From positions 29,786 through 93,785 of the forward strand of contig NZ_VJZD01000007.1 in the NCBI RefSeq assembly GCF_009377175.1: a DNA stretch of 64,000 nt, read 5' to 3'. The notes beneath the pieces are model-generated. The model made no database searches. It was not told the DNA's origin and worked only from the letters and a program-made list of their open reading frames with translations. A program made the translations under genes and the position numbers. Below, piece by piece: positions 49,257 through 57,404 of this stretch. This DNA is from Streptomyces adustus (lineage in GTDB: Bacteria > Actinomycetota > Actinomycetes > Streptomycetales > Streptomycetaceae). The stretch's first letter is position 1. Every line of letters starts with the position of its first letter.

Positions 49257-50492
49257 ATGCACAGATTCCCCGCGGACTTCCTCTGGGGCGTGGCAGGCGC
49301 CGGGCACCAGAACGAAGGTGACAACGTCACCAGCGACTGCTGGTTCGCCGAGAACGTGACGCCGACCGTATTCCAGGAGAGGTCCGGCAAAGCCTGCAAC
49401 GGGTGGGAGCGGTGGCGCGAGGACGTCGACCTCGCGGCCGCGATGCATCTCACCGCCTACCGGTTCTCGGTCGAGTGGGCACGGATCGAGCCGGTCGAGG
49501 GGGAGTTCTCCACCGAGGCGCTCGCCCACTACGAGGCGATCGTCGACCACTGCCTCGTGCACGGTCTGGCACCGGTGGTCACGTTCCAGCACTTCGTGGC
49601 TCCCCACTGGTTCGCGATGCAGGGCGGATGGCTCGGCGAACGGGCTCCGGAGCTCTTCGCCCGGTTCTGCGACCGGGTGATGTCGGCGTTCGGCGACCGG
49701 ATCGCCGCGGCCGTGACGATGAACGAGCCCAATCTGCCGCCCATGCTGGCCTGGGCGGGTCTGCCCGACGTCGTGCGTGACCTCGAGCGCGCCACGCTCG
49801 AAGCGTGCGCCCGGGCCGCGGGCGTCGAACGCTACCGACTGACCAACATCACCGTCGCCGAGGAGGCCGACGCTCTCTTCGCCGGACAGGCAGCGGGCCA
49901 TCGGGCCGCCCGGGCCGCGATCAAGGCCCGCCGGCCGGATCTGCCGACCGGCCTGTCGATCGCGATGGTCGACGACCTGGTCCACGGCACCGACGCCACG
50001 CTGCGGGATCGCAAACGAGCCGAGGTCTACCAGCCGTGGCTGGAGATCGCTCGCGAGGACGATTTCGTCGGGATCCAGAACTACGAGCGGCACTACTACG
50101 ACGCCGAGGGCGCCGTGAACGCCGACGGCACTCCGGCGCAGGGCGGCGTGATGAACCGCACCGACCCGGCTTCGCTGGGCAGTTGTGCCCGCTACGCCCA
50201 CGCAGTGAGCGGCGTTCCCGTCATGGTGACCGAGCACGGCATCCAGGCCGACGACGACACCGAGCGGGCGGCCTTCATCGAGCCGTCGCTGGAAGGTCTC
50301 CAGGAAGCCATGACCGACGGCGTCCCCGTGCTCGGCTACTTCCACTGGACCCTGATGGACAACTTCGAGTGGATCTTCGGCTTCGGCCCCCGATTCGGCC
50401 TGCACAGTGTCGACCCGGTGACCTTCGACCGCACGCCGAAACCCAGCGCGGGCGTCTACGGCGCGCTCGTCGCGGGCCTGCGCCATGGATGA
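49257..50492 (+). CDS. Glycoside hydrolase family 1 beta-glucosidase-like enzyme, intracellular
   Basis: 411 aa. Retaining GH1 barrel with acid/base E157 (TMNEPN) and nucleophile E326 (VMVTEHG). The opening FPADFLWGVAGAGHQNEGDN is a variant of the usual FLWGxATAxxQxEG. It is shorter than most GH1 enzymes (about 440-470), with loops trimmed. It would remove a beta-linked glucose or similar sugar from the imported glycoside, for example after rhamnose is removed. No signal peptide. Its last 8 bases overlap the GH78 gene. Confidence 0.92.
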   Translation: MHRFPADFLWGVAGAGHQNEGDNVTSDCWFAENVTPTVFQERSGKACNGWERWREDVDLAAAMHLTAYRFSVEWARIEPVEGEFSTEALAHYEAIVDHCLVHGLAPVVTFQHFVAPHWFAMQGGWLGERAPELFARFCDRVMSAFGDRIAAAVTMNEPNLPPMLAWAGLPDVVRDLERATLEACARAAGVERYRLTNITVAEEADALFAGQAAGHRAARAAIKARRPDLPTGLSIAMVDDLVHGTDATLRDRKRAEVYQPWLEIAREDDFVGIQNYERHYYDAEGAVNADGTPAQGGVMNRTDPASLGSCARYAHAVSGVPVMVTEHGIQADDDTERAAFIEPSLEGLQEAMTDGVPVLGYFHWTLMDNFEWIFGFGPRFGLHSVDPVTFDRTPKPSAGVYGALVAGLRHG

Positions 50493-53046
50493 GATCTCGG
50501 TGGTGCGCTTCGAGCACCGGGACGACCCCCTCGGCATCGGCGAAGAGCACCCCCGCCTCTCCTGGCAGGTCGCCGGCCGGCCCGGTTGGCGGCAGGCCGC
50601 CTACGAGCTCACGATCGGCGAGGAGTTCTTCCATGTCGAGTCGGCGGACTCGGTGCTGGTGCCCTGGCCGGCCACGCCGCTGGAGCCCCGGGAGGCGCGC
50701 GAGGTCCGGGCGCGCGTGATCGGCGCGGACGGGGAGGTCTCCGACTGGAGCGACCCCGTGACTGTCGAACGCGGGCTGACCCTGAACGAATGGCAGGCCG
50801 ACCTGATCGAGCCCGCTCACGACGAACGCGGCCCCGCGGCCTTGCTGCGCCGCTCGTTCACAGCACGAGGGGACGTCGTCCGCGCGAGGCTCCACATCAC
50901 CGCGCACGGCATCTACCAGGCCGAACTCAACGGTGAGCGAGTCGGAGACCACACGCTGACACCGGGCTGGACCAGCTACCGGCACCGGCTGCGCCACCAG
51001 ACGTACGACGTCACACCGATGCTCCGGGCCGGCGAGAACGCCATCGGCGTACAGGTCGCCGACGGCTGGTGGCGCGGCCGCGTGGGGTTCGTACCCGAGT
51101 GGCGTGACACGTACGGCAGTTCGCTCGGTCTGCTGGCGCAGTTGGAGATCGAGTACACCGACGGCCGCCGCCAGGTGGTCGCGACCGACGACAGCTGGCG
51201 ATCGGCCACCGGGCCGATCCGCAAGGCCGATCTCTACGAGGGCGAGACGTACGACGCGACGCGGGAGAGGCCCGGATGGTCGTCCCCCGGGTACGACGAG
51301 CGCGAGTGGGCCGGGGTCCGACGTGGGGAGAGGGACCTCGCCACCCTCGTGGCGCCGACCGGGCCACCCGTTCGCGCGGTCGAGGAGCGCACCGCGGTGG
51401 AGACGATCACCACTCCCTCGGGCCGCACCGTGTTGGACTTCGGGCAGAACATGGTCGGGCGCCTGCGCATCTCGGTACGGGGCCGCCGCGGCTCGACGAT
51501 CACGATGCGTCACGCCGAGGTGCTGGAGAACGGCGAACTCGGAGTGCGGCCGCTGCGCACCGCCGAGGCGACCGATCGCTACATTCTGCGAGGTGACCTC
51601 GACGGCGAATGCTGGGAACCGTCCTTCACCCTCCACGGCTTTCGCTACGCCGAGGTCGGCGGCGACTACGACGACCTCGATGCCGTCGCCGTCGTCTACC
51701 ACTCCGACATGCGCCGCACCGGATGGTTCGACTGCTCCGATCCCATGCTGAACCAGCTCCACGAGAACGTCCTCTGGGGCATGCGCGGGAACTTCGTCGA
51801 CATCCCGACGGACTGCCCGCAACGTGACGAACGGCTGGGCTGGACCGGCGACGTCCAGGTCTTCGCTCCGACATCCTCCTACCTCTACGACAGTGCCGGA
51901 CTTCTTGCGTCGTGGCTGGCGGATCTCTCGGCGGACCAGACCGAAGCCGGCGTCGTACCGCTGTTCGTGCCACGGGTCGACTTCCCCGGCCCCTTCGCGG
52001 ATCCCGCGCCGACAGCCGGCTGGAGCGACGCCGCGGTGATCGTGCCCTGGGTCCTCTTCCAGCGCTTCGGTGACACGGGGCTGCTGCGCCGCCAGTACGC
52101 GAGCATGCGGGCCTGGGTCGACGGGCTCACCGACCTGCTCGGGCCCGCCAGCCTCTTCGACAAGCCGGCCCTGCAGCTCGGGGACTGGCTGGACCCGGCC
52201 GCGCCGCCGGACGCGCCGTGGCGTGCCGAGACGGACGCGCATCTGGTGGCCACCGCCTACCGGGTCCACGTGGCCGACACGATGGCCCGCATCGCCGAGG
52301 AGATCGGGCAGGAGGCGGACGCGGCGAAGTACGCCGAACTCGCCGACGGCGTGCGGCAGGCGTTCCACGACGAGTTCGTCACCCAGAACGGCAGGATCGC
52401 CGGTTCGGGGCAGACCGGCTACGCACTCGCCCTGGAGTTCGGCCTCCTGCCCGACCCTGATCAACGTGCCCGTGCCGCCGAACAACTGGTCCGGCTGGTA
52501 CGCGAGAAGGAGCACAAAGTGGCCACCGGTTTCCTCGGAACGCCGGTGATCTGTGACGCGCTCACCTCCGCGGGAGCGGTCGACGACGCCTATCGGATGC
52601 TGCTCCAGACCGAATACCCGTCCTGGTTGTACCCGGTGACGATGGGCGCCACCACGATCTGGGAACGATGGGACTCGATGCTCCCGGACGGCTCGATCAA
52701 CCCCGGTGAGATGACGTCGTTCAACCACTACGCACTGGGCGCGGTGGCCGATTGGATGCACCGCGTGGTGGCGGGGCTCGCACCGGGATCGCCGGGCTAC
52801 CGGACCCTGCTCGTCGAGCCACGTCCTGGCGGGGGGCTCACCTGGGCCCGCACCGCGCATCGCACGCCGTACGGGCTCGCCGAGGTCGCCTGGGAACGCG
52901 CGGCCGGTGAGCTGCGGGTGCGGGTGACCGTGCCGACCGGCTCGACCGCTGTCGTCGCGTTGCCGGGGGCCGAGCGGCAGGAGGTCGGCTGCGGGCAGCA
53001 TCGCTTCGTCGTGCCCTACCGGGACCCGGCGGACGACCCCCGGTAG
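50485..53046 (+). CDS. GH78 alpha-L-rhamnosidase, intracellular (second copy)
   Basis: 853 aa. Same GH78 plan as the protein at 40162: N-terminal sandwiches, rhamnosidase N domain (ARLHITAHGIYQAELNGERV), catalytic barrel with signature PTDCPQRDERLGWTGDVQVF, and later the barrel motif ATTIWERWDSM. The two proteins are clearly diverged, so they probably differ in linkage or aglycone preference. No signal peptide. It is the last gene of the importer operon, overlapping GH1 by 8 bases, which ties rhamnoside hydrolysis directly to uptake. Confidence 0.93.
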   Translation: MDEISVVRFEHRDDPLGIGEEHPRLSWQVAGRPGWRQAAYELTIGEEFFHVESADSVLVPWPATPLEPREAREVRARVIGADGEVSDWSDPVTVERGLTLNEWQADLIEPAHDERGPAALLRRSFTARGDVVRARLHITAHGIYQAELNGERVGDHTLTPGWTSYRHRLRHQTYDVTPMLRAGENAIGVQVADGWWRGRVGFVPEWRDTYGSSLGLLAQLEIEYTDGRRQVVATDDSWRSATGPIRKADLYEGETYDATRERPGWSSPGYDEREWAGVRRGERDLATLVAPTGPPVRAVEERTAVETITTPSGRTVLDFGQNMVGRLRISVRGRRGSTITMRHAEVLENGELGVRPLRTAEATDRYILRGDLDGECWEPSFTLHGFRYAEVGGDYDDLDAVAVVYHSDMRRTGWFDCSDPMLNQLHENVLWGMRGNFVDIPTDCPQRDERLGWTGDVQVFAPTSSYLYDSAGLLASWLADLSADQTEAGVVPLFVPRVDFPGPFADPAPTAGWSDAAVIVPWVLFQRFGDTGLLRRQYASMRAWVDGLTDLLGPASLFDKPALQLGDWLDPAAPPDAPWRAETDAHLVATAYRVHVADTMARIAEEIGQEADAAKYAELADGVRQAFHDEFVTQNGRIAGSGQTGYALALEFGLLPDPDQRARAAEQLVRLVREKEHKVATGFLGTPVICDALTSAGAVDDAYRMLLQTEYPSWLYPVTMGATTIWERWDSMLPDGSINPGEMTSFNHYALGAVADWMHRVVAGLAPGSPGYRTLLVEPRPGGGLTWARTAHRTPYGLAEVAWERAAGELRVRVTVPTGSTAVVALPGAERQEVGCGQHRFVVPYRDPADDPR

Positions 53047-53113
53047 CGCCCTGCGGTGGCCGCGAGGCCCGTCTCGCCGATCCGGCTCGGCGGGCCCACG
53101 CGGCACGTCCGGC

Positions 53114-53143
53114 TTGATAGGCAAGTTGTCACTTGCCTATAGT
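53114..53143 (+). promoter_or_regulatory. Leaderless promoter containing a perfect ArsR operator
   Basis: A -35 TTGATA (53114-53119) and -10 TATAGT (53138-53143) are 18 bases apart. Between and over them lies the palindrome ATAGGCAAGT-TGTC-ACTTGCCTAT (53117-53140). Transcription would begin about seven bases after the -10, at the GTG start codon 53150 itself. Confidence 0.8.
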
Positions 53144-53149
53144 GGAGTG

Positions 53150-53443
53150 GTGCCGGACGATGTGTTCAAGGCCCTGGCCGACCCCACCCGAAGAACGATC
53201 CTCGACGAGCTGACCGAGCGGAACGGTCAGACCCTGTTCGAGATATGCGCGCGCCTGACGACCAAGCACGGGCTGGGATCGTCCCGCCAGGCGATCAGCC
53301 AGCACCTTGCCGTGCTGGAATCCGCGGGCCTGGTCCGCACCCGGCGCCAGGGCCGCTACAAGTTCCACGACCTCACCACCGAACCGCTTGAGCAGATCGT
53401 TGCCCGGTGGCTCAAGCCCGATGCACCGGAGACCGGAAAATGA
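53150..53443 (+). CDS. ArsR-family winged-helix repressor
   Basis: 97 aa. Compact ArsR/SmtB-type helix-turn-helix: DVFKALADPTRRTILDELTE, then SRQAISQHLAVLESAGLVR and the wing TRRQGRYKFHDLT. No metal-binding cysteine cluster (ELCVCDL-like) is present, so it is not an arsenic sensor; it resembles the group that regulates VOC or SRPBCC partner genes. Start is GTG 53150 (or the adjacent GTG 53147), with no need of a ribosome site if the transcript is leaderless. The stop overlaps the VOC gene (ATGA). It most likely represses its own operon through the palindrome at 53117. Confidence 0.88.
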   Translation: MPDDVFKALADPTRRTILDELTERNGQTLFEICARLTTKHGLGSSRQAISQHLAVLESAGLVRTRRQGRYKFHDLTTEPLEQIVARWLKPDAPETGK

Positions 53444-53826
53444 AGATCCACCTGTCGAGCGTCTGCGTCGACGACCAGGACAAGGCCCTGCGCTTCTACA
53501 CGGAGGTGCTGGGGTTCGTGAAGAAGCACGAGGTGCCGCTCGGCGAGCACCGGTGGCTGACCGTGGTCTCGCCCGAGGACCCGGAGGGCACCCAACTGGT
53601 GCTGGAGCCCGACAGTCACCCCGCGGTCAAGCCGTACAAGGAGGCGCTGGCCAAGGACGGTATCCCCTTCACCTCCTTCGCCGTCGACGACGTGCACGCG
53701 GAGTACGCTCGCCTGCGCGCACTGGGGGTGCAGTTCACGCAGGAGCCGACCGAGATGGGGCCGGTGACCACCGCGGTGCTGGACGACACCTGTGGCAATC
53801 TCATCCAGATCGCCCACACCAACTAA
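53440..53826 (+). CDS. VOC family protein (glyoxalase/extradiol dioxygenase fold)
   Basis: 128 aa with two beta-alpha-beta-beta-beta repeats: KIHLSSVCVDDQDKALRFYT then EVLGFVKKHEVPLG, and later IPFTSFAVDDVHAEYARLRA with a closing DDTCGNLIQIAH. Metal positions are consistent with H4 and the E in the C-terminal strands, but I cannot assign a reaction; relatives include glyoxalase, dioxygenase and antibiotic-binding proteins. It is translationally coupled to the ArsR gene, suggesting an inducible detoxification pair. Confidence 0.88.
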   Translation: MKIHLSSVCVDDQDKALRFYTEVLGFVKKHEVPLGEHRWLTVVSPEDPEGTQLVLEPDSHPAVKPYKEALAKDGIPFTSFAVDDVHAEYARLRALGVQFTQEPTEMGPVTTAVLDDTCGNLIQIAHTN

Positions 53827-54084
53827 GGCCTTCGAGCCTCAGCCCGGGCGGGGTACATCCCCTGGACGGATGCGTCTGTCGCTCGGACGAGTCCACGTCA
53901 CTCACCGGTGCCGCGGCGACCGGGCGGCTGAGCAGCCGGTGCTGAGAGCGGGCGCAGGTGCTGTCCGAGCGGCAGCGACGGCGAACGCAAGGCCGGGCGA
54001 CTCGGAGATCCAGGGCAACCGGCTCTGTGGCGCCCTCCCGGCGGCACGGAGCCGAATTCGGCGGCTGTCCGGGAGGATGCGGCC

Positions 54085-54381
54085 ATGTCTGACCAGGGGA
54101 GGTCCGTCGAGGTGTTTCGCCTCTTCGACGACGAGGACCCGGACACGGGGCGGGGTCACAGACCGCCACCGGCCATGGAGCGGCCACCGACGCCATGCGC
54201 CGAAGACCTGCCGGCGGGATGGGTTGCCTGCCGGTACTGTCACGCCGCGTACGAACCGGGCAACCTTGACGAGGCGACGCTGCACACCGAGCCGGTGAAC
54301 TGCGGGCAGTCGTGCCGGTGCGTCGGGCGGCCACGCTGCTACACGTGCCGCGGCTTCTTCTGCTGCTGCGCCGCGCACTGA
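54085..54381 (+). CDS. Uncharacterised cysteine-rich 98-residue protein
   Basis: 98 aa starting at an ATG with a strong GGAGG eight bases upstream. I do not recognise the family. The first 35 residues are acidic and proline-rich. The rest has eleven cysteines in total, including CRYC, a CRC pair, CYTC and a terminal CCC followed by AAH. Spacing suggests a zinc ribbon (CRYC with CYTC) plus a cluster that could hold metal or form disulfides. No signal peptide, so it is probably cytoplasmic. It stands alone, followed by a hairpin. The good ribosome site and biased composition support a real gene. Confidence 0.7.
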   Translation: MSDQGRSVEVFRLFDDEDPDTGRGHRPPPAMERPPTPCAEDLPAGWVACRYCHAAYEPGNLDEATLHTEPVNCGQSCRCVGRPRCYTCRGFFCCCAAH

Positions 54382-54771
54382 GGAGCGGCCGCCTTCACGG
54401 CCGGCCGCTGTCGTACTTGCGGCCAGGGCCTGACGGCCGGTTCTCCGTCGATGTTCAGCCGCCGCACCATCCGGGGGCCGTCCACGGAGGCCTTCCCTGC
54501 TCCGGCGCGGACGGTCGTCCCCGCCAGGAGACATCCTTGGCTATGCCTACGCCGACGGACAGCAGCGGCGCCCTGACGAACCTCCTGCGGGCCGGGCCAC
54601 CTGAGGTGAAGACGGCCGGTGCGGGGCCGACGGCGATCCCCGTGGGCAGGCAAGGCTGACCCGCTCTGCGTCCGTGTGGCCCACCATGGCGAGGGTGCGG
54701 AATACGGTCGCGGAGCGGTTCCCGCAGCGTCAGCCGCGTCGCCGAAGTGCCATGGCGGCGGGCCCGGAGGC
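54382..54771. other. Gene-free spacer between cysteine-rich gene and glutaryl-CoA dehydrogenase
   Basis: About 390 bases where, apart from the hairpin at 54384, no gene, RNA or repeat is evident. Open frames on both strands show arginine/proline-rich random composition. Confidence 0.55.
54384..54409. terminator. Hairpin terminator behind the cysteine-rich gene
   Basis: AGCGGCCG (54384-54391) and CGGCCGCT (54402-54409) form an 8-bp perfect stem with a 10-base loop, three bases after the stop codon. Confidence 0.65.
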
Positions 54772-55947
54772 TCAGCGGAAGGCGGCGATACCCGTCACCG
54801 CGCCGCCGATGACCAGCGAGTGGACCTCGCTGGTGCCTTCATAGGTGAGGACCGACTCCAGGTTGTTGGCGTGACGGAGTACCGGGTATTCGAGGGTGAT
54901 GCCGTTCGCGCCGAGCACGGTGCGGCACTCGCGGGCGATCGCGATCGCCTCCCGGACGTTGTTCAGCTTGCCGAGGCTGATCCGCTCCGGGGTGATCCGG
55001 CCCGCGTCCTTCAGGCGGCCCAGGTGTACGGCGAGCAGCATGCCCTTGCCGAGTTCGAGGGACATGTCGGCCAGCTTCTGCTGGGTGAGCTGGAAGCCGG
55101 CCAGCGGGCGGTCGAAGACGGTGCGGTCGGCGGCGTACGAGATCGCCGTCTCCAGGCAGTCCCGGGCGGCGCCCAGCGCGCCGAAGACGATGCCGAACCT
55201 GGCCTCGTTGAGGCAGCCGAGCGGGCCGGACAGGCCCCGGGCCTGGGGCAGCATCGCGTCCGCGGGGAGGCGGACGTCCTCCAGGACCAGCTCGCTGGTG
55301 ACGGAGGCCCGCAGGGACAGCTTCTGCTTGATGTCGTTGCGGGTGAAGCCGGGAGTGCCCGCGGGGACGAGGAAGCCGCGCACGCCGTCGTCGGTGCGGG
55401 CCCAGACCACCGCCACGTCCGACACCGAGCCGTTGGTGATCCACATCTTGGTGCCGTTGAGGACCCAGTCGGATCCGTCGCGCGTGGCGCGGGTGCGCAT
55501 GGAGCCGGGGTCGGAGCCCGCGTCCGGTTCGGTCAGCCCGAAGCATCCGATGAAGCGGCCGGCGGCCATGCCGGGCAGCCACTGCTGCTTCTGCTCCTCG
55601 GAGCCGTACTTCCAGATCGCGTACATCGCCAGCGAGCCCTGGACGGAGACCAGGCTGCGCAGGCCGGAGTCGACGGCTTCCAGCTCCATGCAGGCGAGGC
55701 CGTAGGCGACCGCGCTGGTGCCGGCGCAGCCGTAGCCCTGAAGATGCATGCCGAGGACGCCCAACTCGCCGAGCGAGAGGGCGAGTTCGCGGGCCGGAAT
55801 GGCGCCCGTCTCGAACCATTCGGCGACGTGCGGCCGTAGCTCGCGGTCGCCCATGGAGCGGACGGTGTCGCGGATGTCGCGCTCCTCGTCGCTGAGCAGG
55901 GTGTCGATCCCGAACAGATCGAGGGGGTGCACGGGCTGGGCGGACAC
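54772..55947 (-). CDS. gcdH: Glutaryl-CoA dehydrogenase-like acyl-CoA dehydrogenase
   Basis: 391 aa flavoprotein. Typical acyl-CoA dehydrogenase motifs are GCFGLTEPDAGSDPGSM, WVLNGTKMWITNG and the C-terminal NLESVLTYEGTSEVHSLVIG, with the catalytic base E370. The short N-terminus and these exact motifs match glutaryl-CoA dehydrogenase, which converts glutaryl-CoA to crotonyl-CoA and CO2 in lysine and tryptophan breakdown. The GTG at 55947 has AGGAGA upstream. It is divergent from a family III CoA-transferase that could activate glutarate, with a GntR gene nearby, forming a compact glutarate module. The 135-base spacer contains a palindrome and repeated GGAT units. Confidence 0.9.
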   Translation of the reverse strand: MSAQPVHPLDLFGIDTLLSDEERDIRDTVRSMGDRELRPHVAEWFETGAIPARELALSLGELGVLGMHLQGYGCAGTSAVAYGLACMELEAVDSGLRSLVSVQGSLAMYAIWKYGSEEQKQQWLPGMAAGRFIGCFGLTEPDAGSDPGSMRTRATRDGSDWVLNGTKMWITNGSVSDVAVVWARTDDGVRGFLVPAGTPGFTRNDIKQKLSLRASVTSELVLEDVRLPADAMLPQARGLSGPLGCLNEARFGIVFGALGAARDCLETAISYAADRTVFDRPLAGFQLTQQKLADMSLELGKGMLLAVHLGRLKDAGRITPERISLGKLNNVREAIAIARECRTVLGANGITLEYPVLRHANNLESVLTYEGTSEVHSLVIGGAVTGIAAFR

Positions 55948-56001
55948 GGGCTCTCCTGACGTGCTGACAACGGTGAGGGGCGGCGCTAACATGCCGGTCA
56001 C

Positions 56002-56036
56002 GGATACCGGATCTCGGATGTTGGATCCAATTCGGA
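56002..56036. promoter_or_regulatory. Operator region with TTGGATCCAA palindrome and GGAT heptad repeats
   Basis: GGAT occurs at 56002, 56009, 56016 and 56023, each seven bases apart, and again at 56033. TTGGATCCAA (56021-56030) is a perfect palindrome of the type bound by FCD GntR regulators. It lies between the divergent glutaryl-CoA dehydrogenase and CoA-transferase genes. Confidence 0.65.
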
Positions 56037-56082
56037 TCGTAGCCGCACGCCCAGTGCTTGCCAAGACATGAAGGGAGCCCGC

Positions 56083-57276
56083 ATGTCACCCGACCGAACG
56101 GCCCCGCCCGGGGCCCTGTCCGGGATCGTCGTCGCGGACTTCGGCCGCGTGCTGGCGGCACCGTACCTGACGATGCTCCTGGCGGACCTCGGCGCCGAGG
56201 TCGTCAAGATCGAACGCCCGGTCAGCGGCGACGAGACCCGGGCCTGGGGCCCGCCCTACGCCGACGGCGAGGCGACCTACTTCCTGGGCGTCAACCGCAA
56301 CAAGCGTTCCGTCGTCCTGGACCTGACCGACGACCGCGACCGGGCCGCCGCACGGGACATCGCCGTCCGCGCCGACGTGCTCGTGGAGAACTTCCGGCCG
56401 GGCACCATGGAGCGCCTCGGCCTCGGCTACGAGGAGCTCAGTGCCCTCAACCCCGGCCTGGTCTACTGCTCGGTCACCGGCTTCGGCACGGACGGCGGCG
56501 CCGCGCTGCCCGGCTACGACCTCTTGGTCCAGGCGATGGGCGGCCTGATGAGTGTCACCGGCGAGCCGGACGGATCCGGCACCAAGGCCGGTGTCGCCCT
56601 CGTCGACATCATCACCGGGCTGCACGCGGGCATGGGCGTGCTCGCCGCGCTGCGCCACCGCGAGCGCACGGGGGAGGGGCAGCGGGTGGAGGTCTCCCTG
56701 CTCGCCTCGCTTCTGTCCGCGCTCAGCAACCAGTCCTCGGCGTACGTCGCGGGCGGGATCGTCCCGCGGGCCATGGGCAACCGGCACCCGTCCATCGCGC
56801 CGTACGAAGTGGTGGAGGCGGCCAACCGGCCCCTCGCCCTCGCCGTCGGCAACGACCGGCAGTTCGCGGCGCTCTGCCGCGAGCTGGGTGTCCCCGAACT
56901 GTCCGGCGATCCGCGCTTCGCGACCAATCCCGACCGGGTCGCCCACCGCGAGGACCTGCTCGCCGCACTCGACGCACCGCTGCGCACACGTCCGGCGCAG
57001 ACATGGTTCGAGGTCCTCACCGCCGCCGGCGTGCCGTGCGGACCGATCAACGATCTGGCGGCGGCCTTCGAGCTCGCCGACGGGCTCGGTCTGCAAGCCC
57101 GGGTCACGATCCGCGATCCGGGGCGTGACCAACCGGTGGAGCAGGTCGCCAACCCCATCCGGCTGGGTGCCACGCCCGCCGCCTACCGCAGCGCGCCGCC
57201 GAGGCTCGGCGAGCACACCGACGAGGTCCTCGCCCAATTCGGGCGGCGTCCCGGCCCGCTGGACGCGACTCCGTAG
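56083..57276 (+). CDS. Family III (CaiB/BaiF) CoA-transferase, probably glutarate-activating
   Basis: 397 aa. The family opening ALSGIVVADFGRVLAAPYLT, ADLGAEVVKIERPVSGDETR and the catalytic aspartate D146 (LPGYDLLVQAMGG) are present, with CSVTGFGTDG. Family III enzymes move CoA between carboxylic acids. Being divergent to glutaryl-CoA dehydrogenase and close in type to succinyl-CoA:glutarate CoA-transferases, it is predicted to make glutaryl-CoA. The second ATG (56083) has AAGGGAG upstream and is preferred to ATG 56068. GntR follows after 128 bases on the same strand. Confidence 0.88.
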   Translation: MSPDRTAPPGALSGIVVADFGRVLAAPYLTMLLADLGAEVVKIERPVSGDETRAWGPPYADGEATYFLGVNRNKRSVVLDLTDDRDRAAARDIAVRADVLVENFRPGTMERLGLGYEELSALNPGLVYCSVTGFGTDGGAALPGYDLLVQAMGGLMSVTGEPDGSGTKAGVALVDIITGLHAGMGVLAALRHRERTGEGQRVEVSLLASLLSALSNQSSAYVAGGIVPRAMGNRHPSIAPYEVVEAANRPLALAVGNDRQFAALCRELGVPELSGDPRFATNPDRVAHREDLLAALDAPLRTRPAQTWFEVLTAAGVPCGPINDLAAAFELADGLGLQARVTIRDPGRDQPVEQVANPIRLGATPAAYRSAPPRLGEHTDEVLAQFGRRPGPLDATP

Positions 57277-57404
57277 ACCGTCCGCCCGAACGCCCTGCTC
57301 CAGAGGGCGCCGCCATCGGGCGACCGGACCACCGACCCGCCCCACCGGCCTGTCCCACCGGCCCGAATTCCCGGCCACGACGGCATCATTTGGAGAGCCC
57401 CGCC

